Positions 7,138 to 15,587 of a stretch of DNA of 32,448 nt are shown here, piece after piece. The first letter of the stretch is position 1, and each line of letters starts with the position of its first letter. The stretch is taken from NCBI GenBank assembly GCA_016125495.1, contig WGLQ01000018.1:1-32448 (forward strand). Direction: 5' to 3'. The stretch comes from Hyphomicrobiales bacterium (lineage in GTDB: Bacteria > Pseudomonadota > Alphaproteobacteria > Rhizobiales > RI-29). The notes beneath the pieces are model-generated. The model was not told where the DNA came from and did not search any database. It saw only the letters and a program-made list of their open reading frames with translations. Position numbers and translations under genes: made by a program.

Positions 7138-8643
7138 TCACACCCGGTGCAGCGACCGGTCGATCGCCAGGAGGATGGTGTTGATCGCAATGGCCACGAA
7201 GGCAACGAGGGTGGTGATCGCCATCATGGTCGCCGTGTCGTTGATGTCGATGCTGTTCATGACGAGGAATCCGAGGCCGCGGCTCGAGGCGAACATCTCA
7301 CCCACCATCACACCGAGCAGGGTGATGGAAAAGCTCATGCGCAGACCCGTCACGAGTTCCGGCACGGTCGCGGGCACGATCACGTGAGTGAGCGTCTGCA
7401 GGCGGGTCAGTTTCATCGTGCGGGCGGTCTTGCGCAGGCCGACGTTCATCGAGCGGATCGCGTTCATCGAAATCAGGATCATCGGGAAGATGCCGTGGAG
7501 TGCGCCGAAGGCCACCTTGGCGGTGAAGCCGATGCCGAAGAAAAGGAGGAAAACCGGATAGAGGGTGATTTTCGGCAGGGAGTAGAGCGTGACGATCATC
7601 GGCTCGCTCACCGCGGTCGCGGTCTTGCTGGCACCGAGGGTGAGCCCGATGAGCGCCCCGAGGAGGCAGGAAAAGAGGAGCGCGAGGCCGAGCGCGCTCG
7701 CGGTCTCGTTGATGTGCACCCAGAACGACGGTGAGTTGAGCAAATCGACGAGATGGAAGGCCGTGGTCAGTGGTGGGGCGAGCGCCTCGAGGCCGGCGTA
7801 GTTGTGGGCAAGCTGCCAGGCGGTCACGATGATGGCGGCAACAGCGAGGATCGCGATGACCTTGGAGAGCGCCGTGGCATCGTTGCGGCCGTGAGCCGTG
7901 CCGGAGCGGTGCTGGACGGATTGCTGCTTGTGGTGAAGGAAGAGCGTGATGATGGAGACCGCGACGACGAGAAAGAGCAGGAGGCCATACATCGTCTTGT
8001 CGTCGAAGTTATTGTAGGCGAAGGCGATCGAGTATCCGAAGCCGCCGGCCGAGAGGATGAATTCGGAACCGAGAACACCGGTGATCGAGTAGCTGAGGGA
8101 GAGTTTCGTTCCCGTCAGCAGGTGTGGCGCGGCGGCAGGAAGCGAAAGCCAGAAGGCCTTCTGCAGGCCGGACATGCGCAGCACGGCGCCGGTCTTGGAG
8201 AGCACGTGCGGGATGCGGTCCAGCCCGCTCAGCGTGCCGATGATCACGGCCATCACGGCATAAAGGAAGCCGATGAGGATGATCGGCGTGTCGTTCATGC
8301 CGAAGAACACGATCATGAGCGGGTAGAGGACGAAAAACGGGATCGCGTAGTAGCTGGCGATGAGCGGTTCGAGGGAGGCGCGGACCTGCGGCATGCGGTG
8401 CAGGACGAGGCCGATGGCGGAGCCGGCGATGTTGGCCGCTATGAAGGCGATGAGGATGGAGCGGGCGCTGCTCGCGACCTGCTCCCAGAAGCGGGCCTCC
8501 TGGACGAGTTCGGCAAGCCGCATCGCCATGACGCTCGGGGGCACGAGGAGATTGGGATTGACCCAGCCGAGGCGACAGGCGACCTCCATGTAGATGATCA
8601 GGCCGACGACGATCGCGGTGCGAATGGCGCCGTGCCGGCTCAT
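7138..8643 (-). CDS. ABC transporter permease, two fused permease domains
   Basis: The 501-residue inner-membrane protein contains two complete permease units of the NitT/TauT type (binding-protein-dependent transport family 1) in one chain: residues about 1-236 and 261-501, joined by a polar linker (about 237-260, [16 protein letters not shown]). Each half has its own coupling (EAA-like) segment: [21 protein letters not shown] near 158-178 and [20 protein letters not shown] near 412-431. Most relatives are about 250 residues and work as homodimers; here the fused halves are divergent and would form an asymmetric pair. Its ATG overlaps the ATPase stop codon (ATGA, 8640-8643), giving translational coupling. 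Confidence 0.93.
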   Translation of the reverse strand: MSRHGAIRTAIVVGLIIYMEVACRLGWVNPNLLVPPSVMAMRLAELVQEARFWEQVASSARSILIAFIAANIAGSAIGLVLHRMPQVRASLEPLIASYYAIPFFVLYPLMIVFFGMNDTPIILIGFLYAVMAVIIGTLSGLDRIPHVLSKTGAVLRMSGLQKAFWLSLPAAAPHLLTGTKLSLSYSITGVLGSEFILSAGGFGYSIAFAYNNFDDKTMYGLLLFLVVAVSIITLFLHHKQQSVQHRSGTAHGRNDATALSKVIAILAVAAIIVTAWQLAHNYAGLEALAPPLTTAFHLVDLLNSPSFWVHINETASALGLALLFSCLLGALIGLTLGASKTATAVSEPMIVTLYSLPKITLYPVFLLFFGIGFTAKVAFGALHGIFPMILISMNAIRSMNVGLRKTARTMKLTRLQTLTHVIVPATVPELVTGLRMSFSITLLGVMVGEMFASSRGLGFLVMNSIDINDTATMMAITTLVAFVAIAINTILLAIDRSLHRV

Positions 8644-9485
8644 TGTGACACCCTGGCATTGCCCGACATCGCCTTGATCGACTCGTCACGCAACACCTCC
8701 CAGATGTGGGTGGTCACCTTGCCGAAGTCGGGCGACGCCGCGATGCGGCTGTCGCGCTCGCGCGGCCAGCCGGTCGAGACGAGTTCGATGAAGCGGCCTG
8801 GCCGCGCGGACATGACGGCGACGCGGTCGGCCAGCAGCGTCGCCTCGTCGAGGGCGTGTGTGATGAGCATGACCGTTGCCCCGCTCGAACGCCAGAGGCG
8901 CAGCAGTTCGTCGCCCATGAGCAGCCGGGTCTGCTGGTCGAGCGCGCCGAACGGTTCGTCGAGGAGGATGAGGCGCGGTTCGAGGACCAGGGTGCGCGCG
9001 ATGCAAACGCGCTGGCGCATGCCGCCCGAGAGCTGGCTCGGATAGGCGTCGGCGAACTGCTGAAGCCCCATGAAATCGATGGCCTGGCGGACGCGGTCGC
9101 GGATTTCCGAGCTGCTGGCCCCGCGGCGTTTGAGGCCGAATCCGATGTTGTTGGCAACGGTCAGCCAGGGGAACGTGGCGTCCTCCTGGAAGACGACGCC
9201 GACGCCGTCGGGAACGGTGCCGGCGACATTCTGTCCCTCGAAAGTGATGGTGCCCTCGCTCGGCGCACTGAGGCCGGCGAGGAGGTCGAGGAAGGTCGAC
9301 TTGCCGCAGCCGGAGGGCCCCACAACGGAGAGGAACTCGCCGCGAGCGAGGTCGATGTCGATCGGCCCCAGGGCGTGCACGCCATTGTCGTAGACACGGG
9401 TCACGCCACGTACCACGGCGTGGGTCGCGTCGGTGGAGGCCATTGCCGTTGCGGCTTTGGTCTGGGGCACGTCGGACAGTGGCAT
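8640..9485 (-). CDS. ABC transporter ATP-binding protein (NitT/TauT type)
   Basis: The 281-residue ATPase has Walker A GPSGCGKST (56-64), Q-loop Gln100, signature LSGGM (152-156), Walker B LILLDEP (172-178) and switch His210. The sequence pattern is that of the nitrate/sulfonate/taurine importer group (SsuB/TauB relatives), with FQEDATFPWLTV after Walker A. It energises the fused permease encoded directly downstream with a four-base overlap. The start at ATG 9485 has GGAAACGAG upstream; an internal ATG at 9443 is a less likely alternative. Confidence 0.95.
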   Translation of the reverse strand: MPLSDVPQTKAATAMASTDATHAVVRGVTRVYDNGVHALGPIDIDLARGEFLSVVGPSGCGKSTFLDLLAGLSAPSEGTITFEGQNVAGTVPDGVGVVFQEDATFPWLTVANNIGFGLKRRGASSSEIRDRVRQAIDFMGLQQFADAYPSQLSGGMRQRVCIARTLVLEPRLILLDEPFGALDQQTRLLMGDELLRLWRSSGATVMLITHALDEATLLADRVAVMSARPGRFIELVSTGWPRERDSRIAASPDFGKVTTHIWEVLRDESIKAMSGNARVSQ

Positions 9486-9547
9486 CGGCGGCTCGTTTCC
9501 TACGGGTTGGTCTCAACGCTCAGAGCGAGCGCCCTTCTCGAGCGGAT

Positions 9548-9573
9548 GCGCGCCCCGGCCGGGCGGGGCGCGC
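9548..9573 (-). other. stem-loop between binding-protein and ATPase genes
   Basis: GCGCGCCCCG (9548-9557) and CGGGGCGCGC (9564-9573) form a perfect 10-base stem with a 6-base loop in the 102-base gap after the substrate-binding protein gene. There is no T tract on the minus strand, so it is more likely an RNA-stabilising or partially attenuating element, which would leave more binding protein than ATPase and permease. Confidence 0.5.
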
Positions 9574-9587
9574 TGCTGCCACCCGTA

Positions 9588-10583
9588 TCACCGCAGATCG
9601 GCATCGAGGAGGGAATCGTCGATGATCTTGCTCCAATCGGGCTCACCTTCCCACTCGCCCTGCTCGACCATGGTCTGCACCCAGACCCCGAGGCCGTCGC
9701 GATCGATCTTACCGCGGCTCCAGAAATCGATCTCGATCATGTGCTTGACGGCCGACTTGGCGACCTCGAGGTCCATCACCTTATCGGTGTAGGATTCGGC
9801 CATGATGGCAGCGGCGTCGTCCGGGTTGGCGAGCGTGAACTCGACGGAGTTGCGCCAGGCCTTGGCGAGATCGCGCACGACGTCCGGGCTGTTGCGGATG
9901 AAATCGCCGGTCGCGACGCCGACCATCTGCACCATCGGAGGCAGTTCGGAGAGGTCGAAGACGACCTTGTAGCGGTCCTTGCGCTTGCTCCAGAGCGGCT
10001 CGAGGATCAGAGCCGCGTCGACACCGCCCTGTTCGAGCGCCGAAAGCCCGGCGCCGAGGCCGCCGAGGGAGACCATCTCGACATCGTTGGTGAGGTTGTG
10101 GCGCCGGAGCATCCACTTCACCATCGTCTCGCTGACCGACTTGGGCTTCGTGAAGCCGACTTTCCGGCCCTTGAGGTCCTGGATGGAATTGACGGGGCTG
10201 TCCGGCATGGCCACCCAGAACAGGTCGCGCATGTTGTTCAGAACGCCGTGCACGATCTTGATGTCGATGCCCTCGCGGATCGCCGTCAGAGCGCCCGAGG
10301 TGCCGACGAAACCGTAGTTGAGGCCGCCGCCGACCATGTTGCGGATCGCGGTGCCGCCACCGATGGTGCTCACGACCTCGGAGACTTTCACGTTCGAGGT
10401 GTCATAAAACCCCTTGGCGAGCCCGACGGCGATCGGCGAGGTGTTCATCAGCGCCTTGAAGTAGGAGCCGAGAATTTGCATCTCCTGCTTGGCGTAGGCG
10501 GGCCCACCAACGAGCGATGCCCCCAGCATGCCAAGCCCACCACCGACGACCGCGCGCCGGCTGAGCCCCTTGGAAAACTCCAT
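9588..10583 (-). CDS. ABC transporter substrate-binding protein (NMT1/SsuA-like), Tat signal
   Basis: The 331-residue protein begins with a Tat-type signal (LSRRAVVGGG, a hydrophobic stretch, GGPAYA-KQ at about 31), so it is exported folded to the periplasm. The mature part is a type II periplasmic binding protein of the NitT/TauT/SsuA group: GLAKGFY, SEVVSTIGGGTAIRNMVGGG, DLKGRKVGFTKPKSVSE, and GVDAALILEPLW. It would capture a small organic anion, possibly aromatic or sulfonated, but the ligand cannot be read from sequence. It is the first gene of a likely six-gene operon with importer, SDR, P450 and ferredoxin. GAGGAG precedes ATG 10583. Confidence 0.93.
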   Translation of the reverse strand: MEFSKGLSRRAVVGGGLGMLGASLVGGPAYAKQEMQILGSYFKALMNTSPIAVGLAKGFYDTSNVKVSEVVSTIGGGTAIRNMVGGGLNYGFVGTSGALTAIREGIDIKIVHGVLNNMRDLFWVAMPDSPVNSIQDLKGRKVGFTKPKSVSETMVKWMLRRHNLTNDVEMVSLGGLGAGLSALEQGGVDAALILEPLWSKRKDRYKVVFDLSELPPMVQMVGVATGDFIRNSPDVVRDLAKAWRNSVEFTLANPDDAAAIMAESYTDKVMDLEVAKSAVKHMIEIDFWSRGKIDRDGLGVWVQTMVEQGEWEGEPDWSKIIDDSLLDADLR

Positions 10584-10653
10584 GTCGTCTCCTCCAAACT
10601 GGCCCGGAGCACACAGCCCCGGGCTCTGACGCGCTCCTTAGCTGCGGCGCGGC

Positions 10654-10663
10654 CTGTATACAG
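10654..10663. promoter_or_regulatory. palindrome CTGTATACAG, candidate operator of the ABC/P450 operon
   Basis: A perfect 10-base palindrome containing TGTATACA lies 70 bases before the start of the binding-protein gene, in the only non-coding gap of the block. AT-rich octamers are rare in DNA this GC-rich, and the same octamer occurs once more, before the cupin-FAH-EthD operon. The form resembles GntR-type operators, but no regulator gene of that type is in the window. Confidence 0.5.
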
Positions 10664-10731
10664 AATTCCCGCGTCCGCGAACGGGCGTCCTGCGGGAACC
10701 GCCGGGATACTCCGATGGCCCCCCAGGAATG

Positions 10732-11640
10732 TCAACATTCGCTCCGATTGTCGCGGGACCCGCGGAGTGTCGATGCCTCCTTCTCCACATCCAGCACGAC
10801 GGCGGAAATGTCCATGTCCGCCAGCCCGTTCGCTGCCGCCTCGTGGAACCGCTCGAGAGCCGTGCTGGCAATGCGGTGGGGCACGCCGAGGGCATCGGCG
10901 GCGGCGATGGCGCACTCGAGATCCTTGATGATCGTGGTCATGCTCGCGGCGGCCTTGAAATCGCGTGGCAGGAAGTGCCCCGGGAAGACGCGCGCGAGGG
11001 TGCGGCTCGAGGCAGAACTGGCACTCAGAACCTCGTAGAGACGCTCGCCATCGATGCCGGCTGCCTTGGCGAGCGTGGCCATCTCCGCCAGGAGCGCGTG
11101 GGTGGTGATCGTGACCATGTTGTTGCAGAGCTTGGTGGTTACGCCAGCGCCTGGTGGGCCCATGTGGAACACGGCCTTGGCGAGGGACTCGAGGAGTGGG
11201 CGGGCCGCAATGAAATGCGCGTCCGCTCCGCCGACGATGACGCTCAGCGTCCGGTTCGCCGCGGCCGTCGGTCCGCCACTGATCGGGGCGTCGAGATGAC
11301 CGATACCGCGCTCGGCGAGGCGGCCGGCAATCCGGCGCGAGGTTTCAGGGTCGATGGTGGAAAAATCGATGCAGACGAGCCCGGGCCTGCCGTGCGAGAC
11401 GACACCGTCCGGTCCGAGGAAGACCTCCAGCGACTGGGCCGGCGTGACGCGGCAAGCGCAGAAGAATTCAACCTCGCCGGCCATTTCCGCGACGCCGCTC
11501 GCGATGCGGGCGCCGAGCCCGCGCATTGTTTTGATGGCAGGTATGTTGTTGCTGCATACGATGAGTTCGTTGCCGGCTGCGATCAGGTTTTCGGCCATGG
11601 GCAAACCCATGAGGCCAAGTCCGACAAATCCGATTCGCAT
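10732..11640 (-). CDS. NAD(P)-dependent oxidoreductase, beta-hydroxyacid dehydrogenase family
   Basis: The 302-residue protein has the Rossmann loop GLGLMG (7-12), the substrate loop DAPISGG (117-123) and the catalytic lysine region GAGVTTKLCNN with Lys170, the layout of 3-hydroxyisobutyrate / tartronate semialdehyde reductases. It interconverts a 3-hydroxyacid and its aldehyde or keto acid; the substrate is open. ATG 11640 is chosen (CGGAG upstream, family start MRIGFVGLG) over the longer frame. It is separated by 148 bases from the downstream ABC operon, which has its own candidate operator, so it is probably a separate unit. It is divergent from the OYE-like gene. Confidence 0.93.
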   Translation of the reverse strand: MRIGFVGLGLMGLPMAENLIAAGNELIVCSNNIPAIKTMRGLGARIASGVAEMAGEVEFFCACRVTPAQSLEVFLGPDGVVSHGRPGLVCIDFSTIDPETSRRIAGRLAERGIGHLDAPISGGPTAAANRTLSVIVGGADAHFIAARPLLESLAKAVFHMGPPGAGVTTKLCNNMVTITTHALLAEMATLAKAAGIDGERLYEVLSASSASSRTLARVFPGHFLPRDFKAAASMTTIIKDLECAIAAADALGVPHRIASTALERFHEAAANGLADMDISAVVLDVEKEASTLRGSRDNRSEC

Positions 11641-11785
11641 GGCGGCTCCGTGGTCGGGGAGGGTGGTCTCGCGTCGTGTTCGAAGCCTATGATGAAGTGC
11701 GGGTGGCGGCAACGTCCGGGGCGCCGTTCTTGCGCGGGTCGGGCGGGCTGCGAAGGGTGAAAAAGCAATCTCGGGGGTGCGGGCG

Positions 11786-12928
11786 ATGACGACAGGCGTC
11801 GGGCGTCAGGCGGGCGGAGTATCGCTCGGAGCGCTCTATTCCGAACATCCGTTCGGGCCGACGAGACTGCGCAACCGGATCGTGATGGCGCCGATGTCGC
11901 GCTACCGGGCGCCGGGGGGCGTTCCGGGCGAGGCGGCCGCAGCCTATTACGGCGCGCGCGCCAGGGGAGGCGTCGGGCTCATCATCAGCGAAGGGACCTA
12001 CGTCGACCATCCGGCCGCCTCGGGGTATGCGAACGTGCCGCATTTCCACGGGCGCGAGGCGGTGGCGGGCTGGCGGCGCGTGCTCGATGCGGTGCACGCA
12101 GAGGGCGCGCTCATGGTGCCGCAACTCTGGCACGTCGGCGGCGTACGAAAGCTGGGCATGCCGCCCCGCGAGGATGTGGCCGGCGTCGGGCCGATGGATG
12201 TGATCGAGGACGGGCGGCGGGTGATCGAGGGGCTCGATTTGGCCGGCCTCGGCAAGGTTATCGACGCCTTCGCGCGCGCGGGCGCGCTGGCGCGTGAAAC
12301 GGGATTCGACGGTGTCGCGATCCACGGGGCGCACGGCTACCTGATCGACCAGTTCCTCTGGCCGGAGTGCAATCGCAGGACCGACGGCTACGGCGGCTCG
12401 CTCGAAGCGCGGGCACGACTTGCCTGCGAGGTCGTGGCGGCGATCCGGCGCGAGGTGGGGCCGGGGTTCCCCATCGTGTTCCGCTTCTCACAGTGGAAAA
12501 TGACGGACTACGAGGCGCGCATCGCGAACGACAGGGAGGAACTCGGCCGGCTGCTCGCGCTCCTCGTTGCCGCCGGTGTGGATGTCTTCGATGTCAGCAC
12601 GCGGCGGTTCTGGATGGCGGCCTTCGAAGGTGATCCCCGCAGCCTTGCCCGCCTGACGCGGGAGGCGACCGGAAGGACCGTGATCGCCGTCGGCAGTGTC
12701 GGTCTCGACAAGCCGCACCAGTCGAAGGTCTTTCGCACCAAGGACAACGCCGATGCGGGGGTCGCGGACATCACGCCGGTGGTCGAGGGGCTCGATCGCG
12801 GGGATTTCGATCTCATCGGGGTCGGGCGCGCACTCATTGCCGATCCCGAGTGGCCGGTGAAGGTGCGTCGCGGCGACATGGCGTCCATCAAGCCCTACGA
12901 GCTGGCTCTGCTCGAGCGCTATCCTTGA
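11786..12928 (+). CDS. Old Yellow Enzyme-family FMN oxidoreductase
   Basis: The 380-residue cytoplasmic flavoprotein has FMN-site MAPMSR (34-39), active-site His180 and His183 in VAIHGAHGYLIDQFL, and the family tag NRRTDGYGGSLE. Such enzymes reduce activated C=C bonds (enones, maleates) or reduce and demethylate unusual substrates. The C-terminal half has IAVGSVGL and IGVGRALIADPEW for FMN phosphate binding. I start at ATG 11786; an in-frame GTG at 11777 behind TCGGGG is an alternative. It overlaps the convergent EthD-domain gene by ten bases. A role in ring-cleavage-type catabolism with the neighbouring FAH-fold enzyme is inferred from context. Confidence 0.93.
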   Translation: MTTGVGRQAGGVSLGALYSEHPFGPTRLRNRIVMAPMSRYRAPGGVPGEAAAAYYGARARGGVGLIISEGTYVDHPAASGYANVPHFHGREAVAGWRRVLDAVHAEGALMVPQLWHVGGVRKLGMPPREDVAGVGPMDVIEDGRRVIEGLDLAGLGKVIDAFARAGALARETGFDGVAIHGAHGYLIDQFLWPECNRRTDGYGGSLEARARLACEVVAAIRREVGPGFPIVFRFSQWKMTDYEARIANDREELGRLLALLVAAGVDVFDVSTRRFWMAAFEGDPRSLARLTREATGRTVIAVGSVGLDKPHQSKVFRTKDNADAGVADITPVVEGLDRGDFDLIGVGRALIADPEWPVKVRRGDMASIKPYELALLERYP

Positions 12929-13683
12929 GGGGGCTTGCCGGCAGGCTCTGCGGGTTCCGGCGTGTCCCAGAGCACGACGGTCGAGGTAGCGAGGAGGGAA
13001 ATGCGTGCCAATTGGATGGCCGCGGCGAGTCCATCGCCAGCCGACAGCACGTCCATCAATGCGGCGAGGCCTGCTGCTTCGATGGCCAGTTCGTCGATGG
13101 CGTCGACGTCGAGGCCGAGGCCGAGAGCGGCACGGTCGGTGCGGACCTGGTTCTGGATGTAGGTCGCGGATGGCAGCGTGGCGGCGAGGCGCGAGGCAAG
13201 GGCCGATCCGTGGTCGCGGCGCCAGCGCGCGAGGAAGTCCGGGGTGGCGAGGTCGGGCCGGCGCCGCGCGAAGAGAAAAACACGGACCTCTCCGGATCGG
13301 TATTGGCTCGCGCGTATCGGATGCTCGATGGTGAGGGTCGCGAATTCCCGCACGGGTCGTGCGAACGTCTCGCGCTCGTCGTTGCGCATGATGGCGCGCT
13401 CGGGGCTTTCGCCGGCGTGGGCGATGCGGCTCGCCTCGCTGCGGTACCAGACGAGCGCGACGCCGTCCGCGGCGGCGTGCGGCAGGCCGGCGAGCCCCGT
13501 AACGTCGAGCGGATCGCAATGGACGTAACGGCGCACGTTGCGCCAGCGCTCGAGGCTCATGCCGAGGCGCGCATGCTCGCGCCAGCGCGTGGTGAAGCCG
13601 GCTGGCGTGAGGTCGGGATGGCGCTCGGCGAGATAGATCAGTTTCGGCGTTTCGGCCCGTCCCGTCGTTTCGTTTCCGCTCAT
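12919..13683 (-). CDS. tandem EthD-domain protein
   Basis: The 254-residue protein contains two similar EthD-type ferredoxin-like units (about 14-125 and 132-242). The repeats align visibly: RHPDLTPAGFTTRWREHARL (21-40) with RRPDLATPDFLARWRRDHGS (141-160). Single EthD proteins are usually dimers of about 100 residues; this is a fused dimer. The family includes EthD, needed for ether degradation by a P450 system, and small dehydratase/decarboxylase-like enzymes of polyketide and aromatic metabolism, but many members lack a known reaction. Its ATG overlaps the stop of the FAH-fold gene (ATGA, 13680-13683), so the two are coupled. Confidence 0.82.
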   Translation of the reverse strand: MSGNETTGRAETPKLIYLAERHPDLTPAGFTTRWREHARLGMSLERWRNVRRYVHCDPLDVTGLAGLPHAAADGVALVWYRSEASRIAHAGESPERAIMRNDERETFARPVREFATLTIEHPIRASQYRSGEVRVFLFARRRPDLATPDFLARWRRDHGSALASRLAATLPSATYIQNQVRTDRAALGLGLDVDAIDELAIEAAGLAALMDVLSAGDGLAAAIQLARISLLATSTVVLWDTPEPAEPAGKPPQG

Positions 13684-14651
13684 TGCGGCGCGTCGGCGAC
13701 TGGGTTGATGAGGGTGCCGATCCGCTCGATCTCGGCGGCAACGACGTCACCGGCCTTGAGGTAGAACGGCGCGGGGTCGGGGCGGGCGACGGCAACGCCC
13801 GCGGGCGTTCCGGTGATGATGACATCGCCCGGCTCGAGACCGATGCGGGACCAATAGGATACGAGCTTGCGGACGGGAAAAATCATGTCGGCGGTGGTCG
13901 CCCGCTGGCGCTCTTCGCCGTTCACGGTGAGGCTGAGGGCGAGCGCCTGAGGGTCGGGAATTTCATCCGTTGTGACCAGCCATGGGCCGAGCGGCGCGAA
14001 GGTCGGCTGGTTCTTGGCCATGACGATGCCGATCTGGTGTTCCATCTCCGCGTGCTGAATGGCGCGGGCGCCAAGATCGTTGCAGATGGTGTAACCGGCG
14101 ACATGGTCGAGGGCCTCCGCCTCGCCGATGTTGAACGTGGGGCGCCCGATGACGACGGCGAGTTCGATCTCGTAGTCCACCTTCTCGACGCCCGGAGGAA
14201 TCAAAATCCGTTCGCCGTCCGCGATGATGCACGAGGCGAACTTGACGAAGGCGGTCGGAAAACTCGATTGAACCACGGTCTTGCCGCGCTTGGCCCAGAT
14301 CTCCTGGCCTTCGCGCAGGTGGTCCATGTAGTTGCGGCCGGTGGCTATGAACTTGGCGGGCGCGGGCACGGGCGGGCCGATGCGAACGGCATCGGCCGCA
14401 ACCACGGCGGCGGCGGTGTTCTGCGGCGGCGCCGAGATGATACGACGGGCCAGCGCGCGGCCCGATTCATCGAGCCAGCGGCCACTTTCGACCTCGCTGG
14501 ACAGGCGTTCCGCCGCGGCCTCGTCGATCGCGATGCCGGCCGAGCGCAGCAGGCGGGCCGCTTCGGCGAGGCGCAGGATGCGGCCGTCGGCGAGTTGACA
14601 GACCGCTTCGCGGCGCGGATTACCCGCGGTGGTGGCCGTGCCGAGCCGCAT
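13680..14651 (-). CDS. fumarylacetoacetate hydrolase (FAH)-fold enzyme
   Basis: The 323-residue protein has an N-terminal domain of about 95 residues and a C-terminal FAH catalytic domain: GRNY (106-109), metal ligands E161 and E163 in DYEIEL, D192 in CNDLGAR, and ITGTPAG (279-285). FAH-fold enzymes cleave C-C bonds in ring-fission products, decarboxylate oxaloacetate-like acids, or hydrate dienoates (fumarylpyruvate hydrolase, HpcE, MhpD-like, ureidoglycolate lyase groups). Which of these applies cannot be told. It is followed with a four-base overlap by the EthD gene and preceded after 35 bases by the cupin gene. Confidence 0.92.
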   Translation of the reverse strand: MRLGTATTAGNPRREAVCQLADGRILRLAEAARLLRSAGIAIDEAAAERLSSEVESGRWLDESGRALARRIISAPPQNTAAAVVAADAVRIGPPVPAPAKFIATGRNYMDHLREGQEIWAKRGKTVVQSSFPTAFVKFASCIIADGERILIPPGVEKVDYEIELAVVIGRPTFNIGEAEALDHVAGYTICNDLGARAIQHAEMEHQIGIVMAKNQPTFAPLGPWLVTTDEIPDPQALALSLTVNGEERQRATTADMIFPVRKLVSYWSRIGLEPGDVIITGTPAGVAVARPDPAPFYLKAGDVVAAEIERIGTLINPVADAPQ

Positions 14652-14686
14652 GTTTGTCTCGCCCCGTGCCGTTCGAGCAGTGGTTC

Positions 14687-15568
14687 TCAGAACAGCTCGA
14701 ATCCGAGCGGCTCGCCCTGCTTGGCCCAGCCGACCACGAGCATCTCGGAGGCCTCCGTGGCCACGACGTCGCCATAGGGCGCACCGTCCGGCAGCATGAA
14801 GTACGAGAGCGGCGTGAAGTGCTCGCCGTTGTAGGCGAGATCACCGTCGGTGAGGAACACGGCGCGATTGCCGGCGGCGGTGGCGGCGGGAAGCCGGGTG
14901 CCCTTTTCCAGGCGCAACAGTTTGATGTTCGGGCCACTTTCGAAATAGAAGCCGAGGTGCTTCTGGGTGACGCCCTCGAGACGCGGATGCGCGAGCCAGG
15001 GATAGGCGCTCGAGCGCATCACGACGTAGCTGTTGAGGCGCGGGGACGGATACTCGATCGCCTTGCCGGTGAGCTTTTCGAGGATCGCCTCGTAGGCGTC
15101 GCGCTTGCGCCCGTTGGGGAAGGTATAAACGCCCTCCTCGAACTTGCCGTCCTCGGCGAGCGCACGCTGGGCCGCGACGACATCGTCGGGATGGGGGTAC
15201 GGGATGCCCGACGGACCCATGAACTGGATGTCCACGAAATGCATCTGGTCGGCGCCGCCTTCGGAGGCCGGCACCGGTTTGATGGGACCGTAATAGGCGC
15301 CCTCCGGGATGTAGAGGACATCGCCTGGCTCGTACACCTCGTGACCGTACTTCATCTTGCCGCCGACGAGGTAGCGAACCTGCTGGAAGGTGTGGCGGTG
15401 GCGCGGCGAGTGGAAGTAGGGGTCCGCATAGAGACTGCCGATGCGGCAGCCGACACCGCGCTCCTTGTCGAAGAAGCCCTTGTAGCGCTGCTTGTAGCCA
15501 GGGCGCACGCCGATATCGACCCAGGGCAGATCGTTTTCCCGAACGCCGACACCTCGATCGAGCTGCAT
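14687..15568 (-). CDS. cupin-domain protein, function unknown
   Basis: The 293-residue protein has a cupin core with H53, H57 and H59 (HSPRHRHTFQQVRYLVGG) followed by YEPGDVLYIPEGAYYGP (79-95), the two conserved cupin motifs, and a second beta-rich half (about 190-290) that may be a degenerate second cupin. The His residues could hold a metal; Gln62/Gln63 stand where a Glu ligand often sits. It may be a dioxygenase, isomerase or decarboxylase-type cupin. GGGAGACGGAAG precedes ATG 15568, and it is the first gene of an operon with the FAH-fold and EthD genes. Confidence 0.8.
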   Translation of the reverse strand: MQLDRGVGVRENDLPWVDIGVRPGYKQRYKGFFDKERGVGCRIGSLYADPYFHSPRHRHTFQQVRYLVGGKMKYGHEVYEPGDVLYIPEGAYYGPIKPVPASEGGADQMHFVDIQFMGPSGIPYPHPDDVVAAQRALAEDGKFEEGVYTFPNGRKRDAYEAILEKLTGKAIEYPSPRLNSYVVMRSSAYPWLAHPRLEGVTQKHLGFYFESGPNIKLLRLEKGTRLPAATAAGNRAVFLTDGDLAYNGEHFTPLSYFMLPDGAPYGDVVATEASEMLVVGWAKQGEPLGFELF

Positions 15569-15587
15569 CTTCCGTCTCCCGCATTCC

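Noticed and set aside
8706-10928. 740-codon open frame on the plus strand across the ABC genes
   Set aside because: It is antisense to the ATPase and binding-protein genes, which have full motifs. The translation is rich in Asp, Val, Arg and His without domains, a typical shadow in GC-rich DNA.
12488-13825. 445-codon minus-strand open frame across the OYE and EthD region
   Set aside because: The translation is Arg/Pro/His-rich and conflicts with two genes with recognisable motifs in other frames.
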